From positions 1 to 10,396 of the forward strand of contig DAOTYE010000036.1 in assembly GCA_034434915.1 (NCBI GenBank): a DNA stretch of 10,396 nt, read 5' to 3'. How positions within the stretch are numbered: position 1 is the first letter of the stretch; every line of letters begins with the position of its first letter. The stretch comes from DAOTYE01 sp034434915. GTDB lineage: Bacteria > Chloroflexota > Dehalococcoidia > Dehalococcoidales > RBG-16-60-22. This document shows, in pieces, positions 1-6,258 of the stretch. The notes beneath the pieces are model-generated. The model did no database searches and was not told the DNA's origin. It was given only the letters and a program-made list of their open reading frames with translations. The position numbers and the translations under genes are program-made.

Positions 1-7
1 GAGTAAA

Positions 8-82
8 TGGAGCGGGTGACGGGATTCGAACCCGCGACGTCATGCTTGGGAAGCATGCACTCTACCGCTGAGTTACACCCGC
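8..82 (-). tRNA. tRNA-Gly (anticodon CCC)
   Basis: Read on the minus strand this folds as a complete cloverleaf. The 7-bp acceptor stem GCGGGTG/CACCCGC is formed by 76-82 and 12-18. There is a D arm with a 4-bp ACTC/GAGT stem, and an anticodon stem CATGC/GCATG closing the 7-nt loop TTCCCAA. The anticodon CCC lies at 48-50. The T arm carries the conserved GTTCGAATC core. The discriminator base is followed by a genomically encoded CCA (8-10). No intron or odd loop is seen. The tRNA reads GGG glycine codons. A transposase remnant lies just upstream of its 5' end. Confidence 0.97.
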
Positions 83-96
83 TCGCAGACGACTTT

Positions 97-125
97 ATTT
101 TATCTTAAAAGTCTCTCTGAGTAAA
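97..125 (-). promoter_or_regulatory. Putative sigma-70-type promoter of the tRNA-Gly gene
   Basis: On the minus strand, TTTACT (120-125) is separated by 17 bp from TAAAAT (97-102). These match 4/6 and 5/6 of the standard -35 and -10 boxes. Initiation would fall about 7-10 nt upstream of the mature tRNA 5' end at 82, a usual leader length for a single tRNA gene. The call is based on motif and spacing only. Confidence 0.4.
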
Positions 126-170
126 GAGCCACTGAACTTACTCCGTAATGAGTTGCACCGCACTGTAGAG

Positions 171-396
171 TCACGCTGTTATTCCAGCATACTCCTTGAG
201 AGTGTTTCCTTTCAATACGCTGTGCGGTATGACATCGTTATAATTCCTGCGCCAGTCTCAGATAACATCTCTGGCATGCCACAGATACACAAACCGGTTT
301 GCGTTCAAATACTCATCTCTGAGCCGGCTGATGACGCCCTCCGCAAAGGCTGTTCTTTGCTACCTGAATCCTTGAGGCTGACATCTCTGGGACAAA
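171..396 (-). pseudogene. Degenerate C-terminus of an IS3-family-like transposase (DDE integrase)
   Basis: In the minus-strand frame from 350 to the TGA at 171-173, the translation contains AFAEGVISRLRDEYLN, then DWRRNYNDVIPHSVL, then LKEYA. These match the end of IS3-type transposases: the catalytic Glu of the DDE triad in the N-A-F-x-E context, 'LRDE.LN', 'DWRR.YN..RPHS.L', and a terminal 'P.EY'. A TGA at 258-260 interrupts the frame just before DWRR. Immediately upstream the similarity seems to continue in another frame (VPEMSASRIQVAKN, ending near 351), which implies a 1-nt indel. The two upstream Asp residues of the catalytic triad and the rest of the protein are absent, so this is an inactive remnant. 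No clear terminal inverted repeats were found. Its place beside a tRNA gene fits an old insertion. The upstream limit is approximate. Confidence 0.75.
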
Positions 397-476
397 CGGG
401 ATTCAGATTAAGACAGAAGAAGATTGGAATAGTTTCATGAAGCAACATTTGAAACCGTGGACGCAAACAGAGTAGT

Positions 477-497
477 CTGCCTTTTGATGGAAGGCAG
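477..497 (-). terminator. Hairpin downstream of the operon's last gene (possible terminator)
   Basis: A perfect 7-bp stem CTGCCTT/AAGGCAG with a 7-nt loop lies 18 nt past the stop codon of the phosphohexomutase gene. No run of U follows it on the minus strand, so it is not a canonical intrinsic terminator. It could be a 3'-end stabilising hairpin or a Rho-assisted end. Confidence 0.3.
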
Positions 498-514
498 CCA
501 ACAACGCTCAAACC

Positions 515-1942
515 TTAATCTTTAAGAAGCAGAGACGATGTGACATTGCGGCAAGAACTATCATCTAAAAAATGTGATAGTTCAACCTGCGGGAACTTCT
601 TCAAGAAGGAGAGCACCTCTTTTTTTATGCAGTGAAGCTTCTCAAGTGTATCCGCTTCAAATTTAATTGATATTGCGGCAGAAGTATTGGAAGCTCTGAC
701 CAGAGCCCATCCTCCATCCATTTGAAGACGCGCCCCGTCAATATCCACCATGGGATACCGCTTTCTGAAATAACCTTGAACCTCAGCTACCACCCTGCTT
801 TTTTCGGCATCGGGACAGGGCGCTTCAAAGCTTTCTTGCTTTCTTATTTTCATGGATGAGAGAAGGCTGGTAAGAGGGGCTGAATGGCTAGATAGATATT
901 CCAGTAGGCGGCAGCTGGCAAGCATCGCATCATCTATGGGATAATAATCCTCTGCGGTAAAAAAGTGCCCGCTGGCTTCTCCAGCCAGTAAAATACCGTC
1001 TTGATGCATTTTGCGTTTGATAAGAGAATGCCCGGTCTTCCAAAGTACAGGCTCTCCTCCGGACCGAAAGATTTCATCAATAGCAGACTGAGAAGATTTA
1101 ACATCCAGCATTACTTTTGCTCCGGGATGCCGTTCTAGAAAACCTCTGCTTAATAGCACCAACACCTGCTCGGCAGTACACAGGTCACCTTTCTCATTTA
1201 TAACACCTAGCCGGTCACCATCACCATCATAAGCCAGTCCTATGTCAGCAGCACAGTTCACCACCACTTTTCGGAGAGATTGTAGCGTCTCAGTATTTTC
1301 TGGATTGGGAAGGTGATTTGGGTAATCACTGTCCGCTTTACAATAAAGCTGAATTACATCGCAACCGAGGCGCTTTAAAAGCTCCGGAGCAAAAAGCCCG
1401 GCGACTCCGTTGCCGGCATCTATTACCACTGTCAAAGGACGCCGGAGAGAAATCAAAGAGATTAACTTTCTGATGTACGCCTCCTTGGGCTGTGTCGTTG
1501 CTATTAGCCCGTTTCCGGCGGTAAAGGACTGTTTTTCTATTATCTGCAAGAGCCTCTGAATATCACTCTCAGCCACGGGGTAAGCACTGGGTCCCACCAG
1601 TTTGAAGCCATTCTTGTTAGGAGGAGTATGACTCCCCGTCACATTAATGCCACCACTTAATCCCCAGTTAACAACGGTGAAATTCATAACTGGCGAGGGG
1701 GATAAGCCAATATCCAGCACATTACATCCCGTGTCCACCAAGCCCTTACACAGAGCACTTTGCAATGGCTCAGATGAATGGCGGTTGTCTCTGCCAACGG
1801 CGACCCACCTTGTGTGACCGACTACTGAATCAAGATAGGTTCCAAAGGCTTTGCCAAGTATATAGGCAAAATCAGCATTGATTTCACTACCCACCTCACC
1901 TCTAATGTCATACATACGGAAGATATACGGATTTATAATCAC
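515..1942 (-). CDS. Phosphomannomutase/phosphoglucomutase (AlgC-type alpha-D-phosphohexomutase)
   Basis: This 475-aa protein should interconvert hexose 1-phosphate and 6-phosphate (mannose or glucose) in the cytoplasm through a phosphoserine intermediate. All four functional loops of the family are visible. The N-terminus has IFRMYDIRG. The active-site loop TGSHTPPNKNG (102-112) carries the phosphoserine Ser104. The metal-binding loop is DGDGDR (239-244). The sugar-specificity loop is GEASGHFF (321-328), and the phosphate-binding loop is VRASNTS (415-421). The 'RASNT...FEADT' end and 'TGHSLIK' resemble Pseudomonas AlgC. Length is normal for the family. The start is GTG at 1942; its GTGA overlaps the upstream stop by 4 nt, and GAGG (1950-1953) sits 7 nt upstream. 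It is the last gene of the operon. In this context it may supply or sense sugar phosphates for the HprK/ATP-grasp system rather than serve exopolysaccharide synthesis. Which sugar it uses cannot be told. Confidence 0.93.
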   Translation of the reverse strand: MIINPYIFRMYDIRGEVGSEINADFAYILGKAFGTYLDSVVGHTRWVAVGRDNRHSSEPLQSALCKGLVDTGCNVLDIGLSPSPVMNFTVVNWGLSGGINVTGSHTPPNKNGFKLVGPSAYPVAESDIQRLLQIIEKQSFTAGNGLIATTQPKEAYIRKLISLISLRRPLTVVIDAGNGVAGLFAPELLKRLGCDVIQLYCKADSDYPNHLPNPENTETLQSLRKVVVNCAADIGLAYDGDGDRLGVINEKGDLCTAEQVLVLLSRGFLERHPGAKVMLDVKSSQSAIDEIFRSGGEPVLWKTGHSLIKRKMHQDGILLAGEASGHFFTAEDYYPIDDAMLASCRLLEYLSSHSAPLTSLLSSMKIRKQESFEAPCPDAEKSRVVAEVQGYFRKRYPMVDIDGARLQMDGGWALVRASNTSAAISIKFEADTLEKLHCIKKEVLSFLKKFPQVELSHFLDDSSCRNVTSSLLLKD

Positions 1943-3054
1943 TGAGTTGCCTCGTTTCTTTTGAATGTATCAGCTTCTGCCATACTTGAAGGTGGAGTGC
2001 TATGGGTGCTCTGAAGGTTTACCACATTCCAGGCTAGTCCGGCGATATCTACTGCCCCACTTACACGATAACAAATGACCCGCTTAGCTATCTCCTTAAG
2101 CTCGTTCTCTACCCCATGAGACAGGCTTGTCTGTTTACGTGCCGGGTCCAGGTTTACTACCATAGGCGTTAACGCTCTTATACTATCTTCTTCAGGTATT
2201 CTATTGATGGTCATCGGACCGCCACCCAGCTTCCAGTCCAAAATGAAACACATGGCTAGCTCAGCCTGTGTTACCGTAGTGCCGGTGCCATAAATTCTAT
2301 CCACGTCTAAATCATGCTTGTCTTCAAGATGCCAGAGTTCGTCTGGTGTCAGCTTGGAGTATTTCAGGATTTCTTCTGGTGTAAGCAGCTGGTGGAGACG
2401 AGGCAAAACCAGGATGGTGCCGGGGTTCAGTCTGGGCTTTTTAGGCACACCCAGAATGGTTACCCGCTCATCTTTTGCTTTCAGAAGCACCCGGTCATTG
2501 CTCAGATAGTGAAATCCATGCTCCAGCATAGCCACTGCCATGGTGCTTTTACCGCTTCCTGATTCTGAAGTAAAGACGATGCCGTTTCCGTGTCTGTCTG
2601 CCACTGCAGAGGAATGCAGCAGGACATAACCTTGCTTAAGATAATCTGTTATGAAAACCTCATCAATGACATTAATAACCTGATTGATGTTTGAGACGAG
2701 GTCACCGACAACAGCACGCACATCATGTTCCTGAAGTACGACAACTCCCGTCCTTTTCTTTAAAATTATCCTGCCTTCCCGGGTATCATAAGCCGCTTCC
2801 TTGACCATTTTTTTTGACTGGGTGCGTGGTATATCAATAAGCTTTTCACGGTCAATATCTATTTCACCAACGATAGCATAGAACAAATGGCCCGGCTTAC
2901 CATCGCCTTCTCTGGTGTAGAGGGCTAGATAATCATGCAACTTCCTTGCCAGTTCCGCGCTGTTAGTCAAAACCGTGAAAGAGATATTCTGGATACTTAA
3001 ATTAACCTTGAACTGTGGGGGGAATTTTTTTATTAAGTACTCCAGTTCATTCAT
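1939..3054 (-). CDS. HPr kinase-related P-loop kinase (HprK-related, GAK-type)
   Basis: This resembles the C-terminal catalytic domain of HPr kinase/phosphorylase. Counting from ATG 3054 (371 aa), a divergent N-terminal region of about 135 residues precedes 'LLHSSAVA' (about 146-153), which occupies the place of the HprK catalytic-His segment. The P-loop SESGSGKST (163-171) follows, then 'YLSNDRVLL', where the Asp matches the HprK Walker B-like acid. The first P-loop Gly is replaced by Ser. No HPr or other PTS gene is in the window, so the phospho-acceptor is unknown; it could be a protein Ser or a small molecule. An in-frame GTG at 3060 would add two residues, but AAAAGG (3063-3068) is 8 nt from ATG 3054 and only 2 nt from GTG, and ATG 3054 makes an ATGA overlap with the upstream gene. 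ATG is therefore preferred. I assign it to the HprK-related kinase B type from memory of that family's context (ATP-grasp plus amphi-Trp). Confidence 0.85.
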   Translation of the reverse strand: MNELEYLIKKFPPQFKVNLSIQNISFTVLTNSAELARKLHDYLALYTREGDGKPGHLFYAIVGEIDIDREKLIDIPRTQSKKMVKEAAYDTREGRIILKKRTGVVVLQEHDVRAVVGDLVSNINQVINVIDEVFITDYLKQGYVLLHSSAVADRHGNGIVFTSESGSGKSTMAVAMLEHGFHYLSNDRVLLKAKDERVTILGVPKKPRLNPGTILVLPRLHQLLTPEEILKYSKLTPDELWHLEDKHDLDVDRIYGTGTTVTQAELAMCFILDWKLGGGPMTINRIPEEDSIRALTPMVVNLDPARKQTSLSHGVENELKEIAKRVICYRVSGAVDIAGLAWNVVNLQSTHSTPPSSMAEADTFKRNEATQ

Positions 3055-3935
3055 GAACACTGCCTTTTAGTAAGCTCTTGTTTGATATATTGAGCAAGAA
3101 GGTCAGCAGCATCAATGTTACAGGCTTTCAGCCCGGAAAATCCACCGAACGCGCTAACCTCATAGACCAGATGGCGTTCACCATCAAAAACTACATCAAC
3201 AACGGTGTAATCTAGCCGGAATGCGTTTGCTGCTTTTTCTGCAATATGAATAACTTCCGGTGAAGGTGTAGCTGGCTCATAATGCCCGCCAGTGCGAATT
3301 GTCGTCTGCCAAGATTCCTTGCCGGCAATTCTTTTAAAAGCCCCTATGTATTTACCTCCCAGAAAGGCTATTCCCATATCCTCCCGGGCGGAAATGAATT
3401 TCTGTACATAATACGGGTATTGACCGGCGTCCGGCCAATGCTTGAGCGTTAACCTGAAAGGGAGACTGGAGTCCAAAAGAAGCATTCCCCTCCCCTTGGA
3501 AGTAAAAATCGGTTTTAAAACCGCCCGTTTCCAGCGGACAACTGCGTCAAATACCTCTTCTAAGGATTCAGTGATTTCAGTATCAGGAATAGGAATCCCA
3601 GCCTGTCTAAGCTTAAGGGTATTAGTATAGCGGTTATTGGCAAGTTCTATAGCTTCCGGTGGGCTAAAAATCCTGACGCCGCGGAAAGCCAGCTGGTGAA
3701 GCAATTTAATCCGGTGATGGCATAACGGGTCAATAGGGTCACCCAGTTTACGTACAGCAATTCCATCAAGATGGGATAGGTCTTCACCATTCAATAATAC
3801 CGTGCCTTTGTTAAGGTCTAGCAGGCATTCTGACAGCGAGAAAACACGGCTGGCTATACCCACGCTAGCCAGCGCTTCTTCCATTTGTAAGCTTGACTTG
3901 GCACCCGGGATACCCGCTACCCAAACTTGAATCAA
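3051..3935 (-). CDS. RimK-like ATP-grasp ligase (GAK-system type)
   Basis: This 294-aa protein has the ATP-grasp fold signature. A pre-ATP-grasp domain spans residues 1-100, with 'AVRKLGDPID' and 'SPPEAIELANNRYTNTLKLRQAG'. Next come the ATP-binding Lys in 'VLKP' (K141), the flexible glycine loop 'SKGRGM' (146-151), 'YYVQKFI' (176-181), and the metal-binding Asp247 and Glu259 near the C-terminus. The usual final ligand in 'E-x-N' is Ser261 ('YEVSAFGGF'). ATP-grasp enzymes join a carboxylate, through an acyl phosphate, to an amine, thiol or similar nucleophile; substrates here are unknown. The closest general relatives are RimK, LysX and glutathione-synthetase-like proteins. The start is TTG at 3935, one nt after the upstream stop, with AAAGG at 3945-3949 (9-nt spacing). 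No other start covers the conserved N-terminal strand. It is probably co-translated with the genes on both sides. The small acidic amphi-Trp proteins of the operon are candidate targets, by inference only. Confidence 0.85.
   Translation of the reverse strand: MIQVWVAGIPGAKSSLQMEEALASVGIASRVFSLSECLLDLNKGTVLLNGEDLSHLDGIAVRKLGDPIDPLCHHRIKLLHQLAFRGVRIFSPPEAIELANNRYTNTLKLRQAGIPIPDTEITESLEEVFDAVVRWKRAVLKPIFTSKGRGMLLLDSSLPFRLTLKHWPDAGQYPYYVQKFISAREDMGIAFLGGKYIGAFKRIAGKESWQTTIRTGGHYEPATPSPEVIHIAEKAANAFRLDYTVVDVVFDGERHLVYEVSAFGGFSGLKACNIDAADLLAQYIKQELTKRQCS
3057..3067 (-). repeat. 11-nt motif AAAGGCAGTGT before the HprK-like start (copy 2 of 2)
   Basis: The same 11 nt occur at 3939-3949 before the ATP-grasp TTG start. 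Each copy ends the preceding gene and contains the AAGG that acts as ribosome binding site for the next one. The two copies are read in different frames of the upstream genes (KRQCS versus LKAV). It may be coincidence or a conserved coupling element. Confidence 0.5.
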
Positions 3936-3936
3936 C

Positions 3937-5475
3937 CTACACTGCCTTTAAGATATTCACACCCTGCTGGAAAAGCCAGGAGGCGTGCGGTTTGTCCACA
4001 ATGATTCTGGCTGATGTAATATAGTTGCGAGCCAGGCTTATCTCAAACCGCTTTGCCTGATTTTTATCCAAAGCAGATTCTTTGAATTCTTCTATTGCTT
4101 CTCTTATTATTGACCGTACCTTTTCCATATCCCGGCGTACGCTCTCAGAAAGGTTGGGAGGTCTGATGGTGGATATGAAGAATACTCCCACATCGCTTAA
4201 GTAGTCTCCATAGTGAGAACGGTGAACATCAATGAACTTTATCTGGCCCTTATCATAGATTATGTTATTAACGTTATAATCTCCGTGAAGCCACACTGAA
4301 AACGGCGGTGCCAGCAATTTTTCTTGTTCACTCAATTTTTCCAGGAGTTGCTCTAGTTTTTCCTGTTCCGCCACACATTTAAGGTGAGGGTGCAAAACAT
4401 AAACTTCTTCAAGACGTTGCCATATTTCTTTGGAATATTCTATCTGGGGACTCACCGGTTTCATGGTCAGGCGCCAGACGTCTATCATGATTTTAGCCAG
4501 CTGACGAGTTGCCATCTCCTTCAGCTCAAAGTCCCGCTCTGAGAAATAGAGTTCAGAAAGAAGCGTTCCCGCAACATATTCTCTGACGAGAGTTGCCCGG
4601 TCTTTCATCACGTAGGTGTTAATTACACGCGGGGTGAGCTCCGGCATCACTTGTTGCCATTGTTTTAGTTTGACTACCTCACTCTCAATTTTTCTCTTGC
4701 TACCTTCTTTATATATGACTCTATTTTCTCCATTTTCAACACGCCCAGTGAGGGCGCCGCTGATGCCATCGTAATACGGCTGAAAGTGAGAATTGAGATA
4801 GGTTTCTTTTGGAAAAACACGACTCATTTGCTGGTATTGGATAAAATTCAGCCGTCTCCCTGTGATTAAATACAGTGCCTGCTCGCTGATATTTAAAGTA
4901 TAGTCACAAACCTTCTCAAGGTACTTCAGTATAGTGTACCAATATAGCCAGAATGTAATATGGGCAGGGTCCTCAAGCATTCTATGCCTAATCTCCACGA
5001 TTTTTCTCTTAAATATTTCATCTTGTTCTGGTTCACGCAGGCAAGATCTCTCAACGAGCTGGAGGTCTTGATTAAGGTATGCCTCAACAGACTCGTGTAT
5101 TGCCGCCATGGCAATGAGCTCCATATCCCCCAGGTCAAACAGTACGGGCTCAGCTTTTTCCTGTGAGGCGATACTGACTCGGCGAGCTATGTGACAGGCG
5201 GCATCGCCAATACGCTCCAAATTGAGACTGACGCGAACGGACGAACGTAAAATACGGATTTTATCTTCTTCTGGTTCACGGAAAACTAAGGTGTACGCCC
5301 TATCTTCAATGGAGAGATTGATAGTATCAAAAATATCATCAGTCTCAATGATTCTTTCGCTTTTCTTCAGGTCCAGTGTTTTGAAAGCCTCAATTGAGCT
5401 TTTAAGCTGACTTGAAGCCAGCGCCCCTAGCCGATATATATCGTCCAGGACGCTCTGTATGGATTGTACTGACAT
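3937..5475 (-). CDS. PhoU domain fused to an APH-like phosphotransferase
   Basis: A 512-aa two-part protein. Residues 1 to about 215 are a PhoU-type pair of three-helix bundles. The first has 'ETDDIFDTINLSIED' and 'NLERIGDAACHIARRV'; the second has 'YLEKVCDYTLNISEQALYLITGR'. These are the PhoU E/D-x3-D metal-binding helices and the 'LERIGDHA.NI' signature. Residues of about 240-512 form an aminoglycoside-phosphotransferase/choline-kinase-like kinase. Its parts are an N-lobe strand 'RVIYKEG' with a candidate ATP Lys, the hinge 'LVREYVAG', the catalytic loop HGDYNVNN (397-404, with D399 and N404), the metal Asp in 'FIDV' (D416), and the downstream 'GDYLSDVG' typical of APH enzymes. PhoU proteins normally relay phosphate status from the Pst transporter to PhoR; here the sensor-like domain appears tied directly to a kinase. 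ATG 5475 places the first PhoU helix correctly but has no clear Shine-Dalgarno. The kinase substrate is unknown; antibiotic resistance is not implied. Confidence 0.87.
   Translation of the reverse strand: MSVQSIQSVLDDIYRLGALASSQLKSSIEAFKTLDLKKSERIIETDDIFDTINLSIEDRAYTLVFREPEEDKIRILRSSVRVSLNLERIGDAACHIARRVSIASQEKAEPVLFDLGDMELIAMAAIHESVEAYLNQDLQLVERSCLREPEQDEIFKRKIVEIRHRMLEDPAHITFWLYWYTILKYLEKVCDYTLNISEQALYLITGRRLNFIQYQQMSRVFPKETYLNSHFQPYYDGISGALTGRVENGENRVIYKEGSKRKIESEVVKLKQWQQVMPELTPRVINTYVMKDRATLVREYVAGTLLSELYFSERDFELKEMATRQLAKIMIDVWRLTMKPVSPQIEYSKEIWQRLEEVYVLHPHLKCVAEQEKLEQLLEKLSEQEKLLAPPFSVWLHGDYNVNNIIYDKGQIKFIDVHRSHYGDYLSDVGVFFISTIRPPNLSESVRRDMEKVRSIIREAIEEFKESALDKNQAKRFEISLARNYITSARIIVDKPHASWLFQQGVNILKAV
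3939..3949 (-). repeat. 11-nt motif AAAGGCAGTGT before the ATP-grasp start (copy 1 of 2)
   Basis: Exact copy of the motif at 3057-3067. It covers the last codons of the PhoU-APH gene and provides the AAAGG placed 9 nt before the TTG start at 3935. It supports that TTG as the real start. Confidence 0.5.
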
Positions 5476-5495
5476 AAGTGCGGGTCATTTTCAAG

Positions 5496-5786
5496 CTAGC
5501 TTTTATTCTCATTGGACTCGGTAATAGAAGGAATTATCTCCAGCTTTTCAGCGGGCATCATGTCCTCTTTCCAGGATATTTCCAACTGAATTTCGCCTTC
5601 GTTTTCCTTACTTAAGGCTTTCAGTTCAAACCGCACCGTCTTCTCAAGTGAGAAGTGTATCCTTTTCCCCAGTCCCTGGATTTCAAATTCCTTATAACGG
5701 AATGCTTCTGCCAGTCTAGATAAATAATCTGACACAACCTTGTTGGTCATCTTTCCGGCGTACTCAAAGGTTGTTTTTTCACTCAT
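5496..5786 (-). CDS. Small amphi-Trp domain-like protein (second copy)
   Basis: A 96-aa protein beginning MSEKTTFEY. It has a helical part ('VSDYLSRLAEAFRYKE') followed by beta-strand segments with alternating polar/apolar residues, ending in 'EIQLEISWKED' (about 66-76). This matches the amphi-Trp pattern: helix, 'G...f.i.GLGKRI', strands, then a strand ending in a conserved W-K/R-E. It is a diverged paralogue of the gene at 5881-6237; the two share the 'EFxY...xDxL..LA.xFR' and 'ISWKE(D/N)' blocks. The frame is open further upstream (an ATG at 5855), but GGAGG (5793-5797) lies 6 nt before ATG 5786 and the paralogy begins there, so the shorter start is chosen. The function of the domain is unknown. 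Such genes are typical partners of HprK-related kinase and ATP-grasp genes. Confidence 0.8.
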   Translation of the reverse strand: MSEKTTFEYAGKMTNKVVSDYLSRLAEAFRYKEFEIQGLGKRIHFSLEKTVRFELKALSKENEGEIQLEISWKEDMMPAEKLEIIPSITESNENKS

Positions 5787-5792
5787 TTGCGT

Positions 5793-5797
5793 CCTCC
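5793..5797 (-). promoter_or_regulatory. Shine-Dalgarno GGAGG fixing the start at 5786
   Basis: Strong GGAGG, 6 nt upstream of ATG 5786. It rules in the 96-aa form of the second amphi-Trp-like protein over the longer frame that begins at 5855. Confidence 0.7.
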
Positions 5798-5880
5798 AAT
5801 TGTTTCTCTCTCTTGGTCCCGGAGCGATAAGTCTCGTGGGTGTGGCAAACGGCAAACCGCCGGCAGTTGCTGTCTCTACG

Positions 5881-6237
5881 CTATGCTACCGGACTGATGC
5901 TGAGAGATTTTGCCGTGTTATTTTCTTTCCAGGAAACTTTTATCCTCAGCTCGCCCTTGTTCTTTTCAGGCTTGGTTTCAGCCTTCACTTCCAGCTTCAC
6001 TCTGGGAGATGGTACCAGCGCAATGGATTTATCACCTGCGGCAAGCTTCACCTGCCCCTCACGGAAAGAACGAGCCAGTATCTCCAGATGGTCAGCTACC
6101 TGTGCCCGGTCACAGCGAATTGAATAATCAAACTCACCTTTTTCTGCCATGCTCATATCCTCCAGGACTGCTTCTGTTTTGACTTCTGATACGTCTTCGG
6201 TTGTCGGTGCGGCAGACTTTTTACGAGATTCGCTCAA
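5881..6237 (-). CDS. Small amphi-Trp domain protein (first copy)
   Basis: A 118-aa protein. Residues 1-29 are a low-complexity Lys/Glu/Thr/Ser tail. From residue 30, 'MAEKGEFDY' opens a typical amphi-Trp domain: helix 'VADHLEILARSFREGQ', 'VKLAAGDKSIALVP', strands 'RVKLEVKAETK', and the terminal amphipathic strand 'ELRIKVSWKEN' (about 96-106) with its invariant Trp. The TTG start at 6237 is supported by AGGAGG (6243-6248) 5 nt upstream. A second strong site, GGAGG at 6159-6163, is 8 nt before ATG 6150, which would give an 89-aa form lacking the tail and aligned with the start of the paralogue. Both forms may be made. The gene follows the PHP gene by 21 nt and is separated from the second amphi-Trp gene by 94 nt. 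Biochemical role unknown; it could be a substrate or adaptor of the operon's ligase or kinases. Confidence 0.82.
   Translation of the reverse strand: MSESRKKSAAPTTEDVSEVKTEAVLEDMSMAEKGEFDYSIRCDRAQVADHLEILARSFREGQVKLAAGDKSIALVPSPRVKLEVKAETKPEKNKGELRIKVSWKENNTAKSLSISPVA
6159..6163 (-). promoter_or_regulatory. Internal Shine-Dalgarno GGAGG for a possible second start at 6150
   Basis: Inside the first amphi-Trp gene, GGAGG is 8 nt from ATG 6150. Translation from there yields MAEKGEFDY, the same start layout as the paralogue's MSEKTTFEY. Together with the good site at 6243-6248 this gives two competing or alternative starts. Confidence 0.45.
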
Positions 6238-6258
6238 ATGAACCTCCTATTCCAGTTT

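Noticed and set aside
153..440. 95-codon plus-strand open frame
   Set aside because: It lies antisense to the transposase remnant, has no ribosome binding site or recognisable domain, and the minus-strand reading explains the conservation.
3937..5130. Aminoglycoside resistance gene reading of the kinase domain
   Set aside because: Only the general APH catalytic loop is present. The fusion to PhoU and the operon context point to a housekeeping or regulatory substrate.
5787..5855. N-terminal extension of the second amphi-Trp gene from ATG 5855
   Set aside because: It covers the intergenic spacer and would place the strong GGAGG at 5793-5797 inside the gene; the paralogue aligns only from 5786.
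5740..6182. Three overlapping plus-strand open frames opposite the amphi-Trp genes
   Set aside because: No domains and no start signals. The minus-strand genes there have good ribosome binding sites and recognisable domain patterns.
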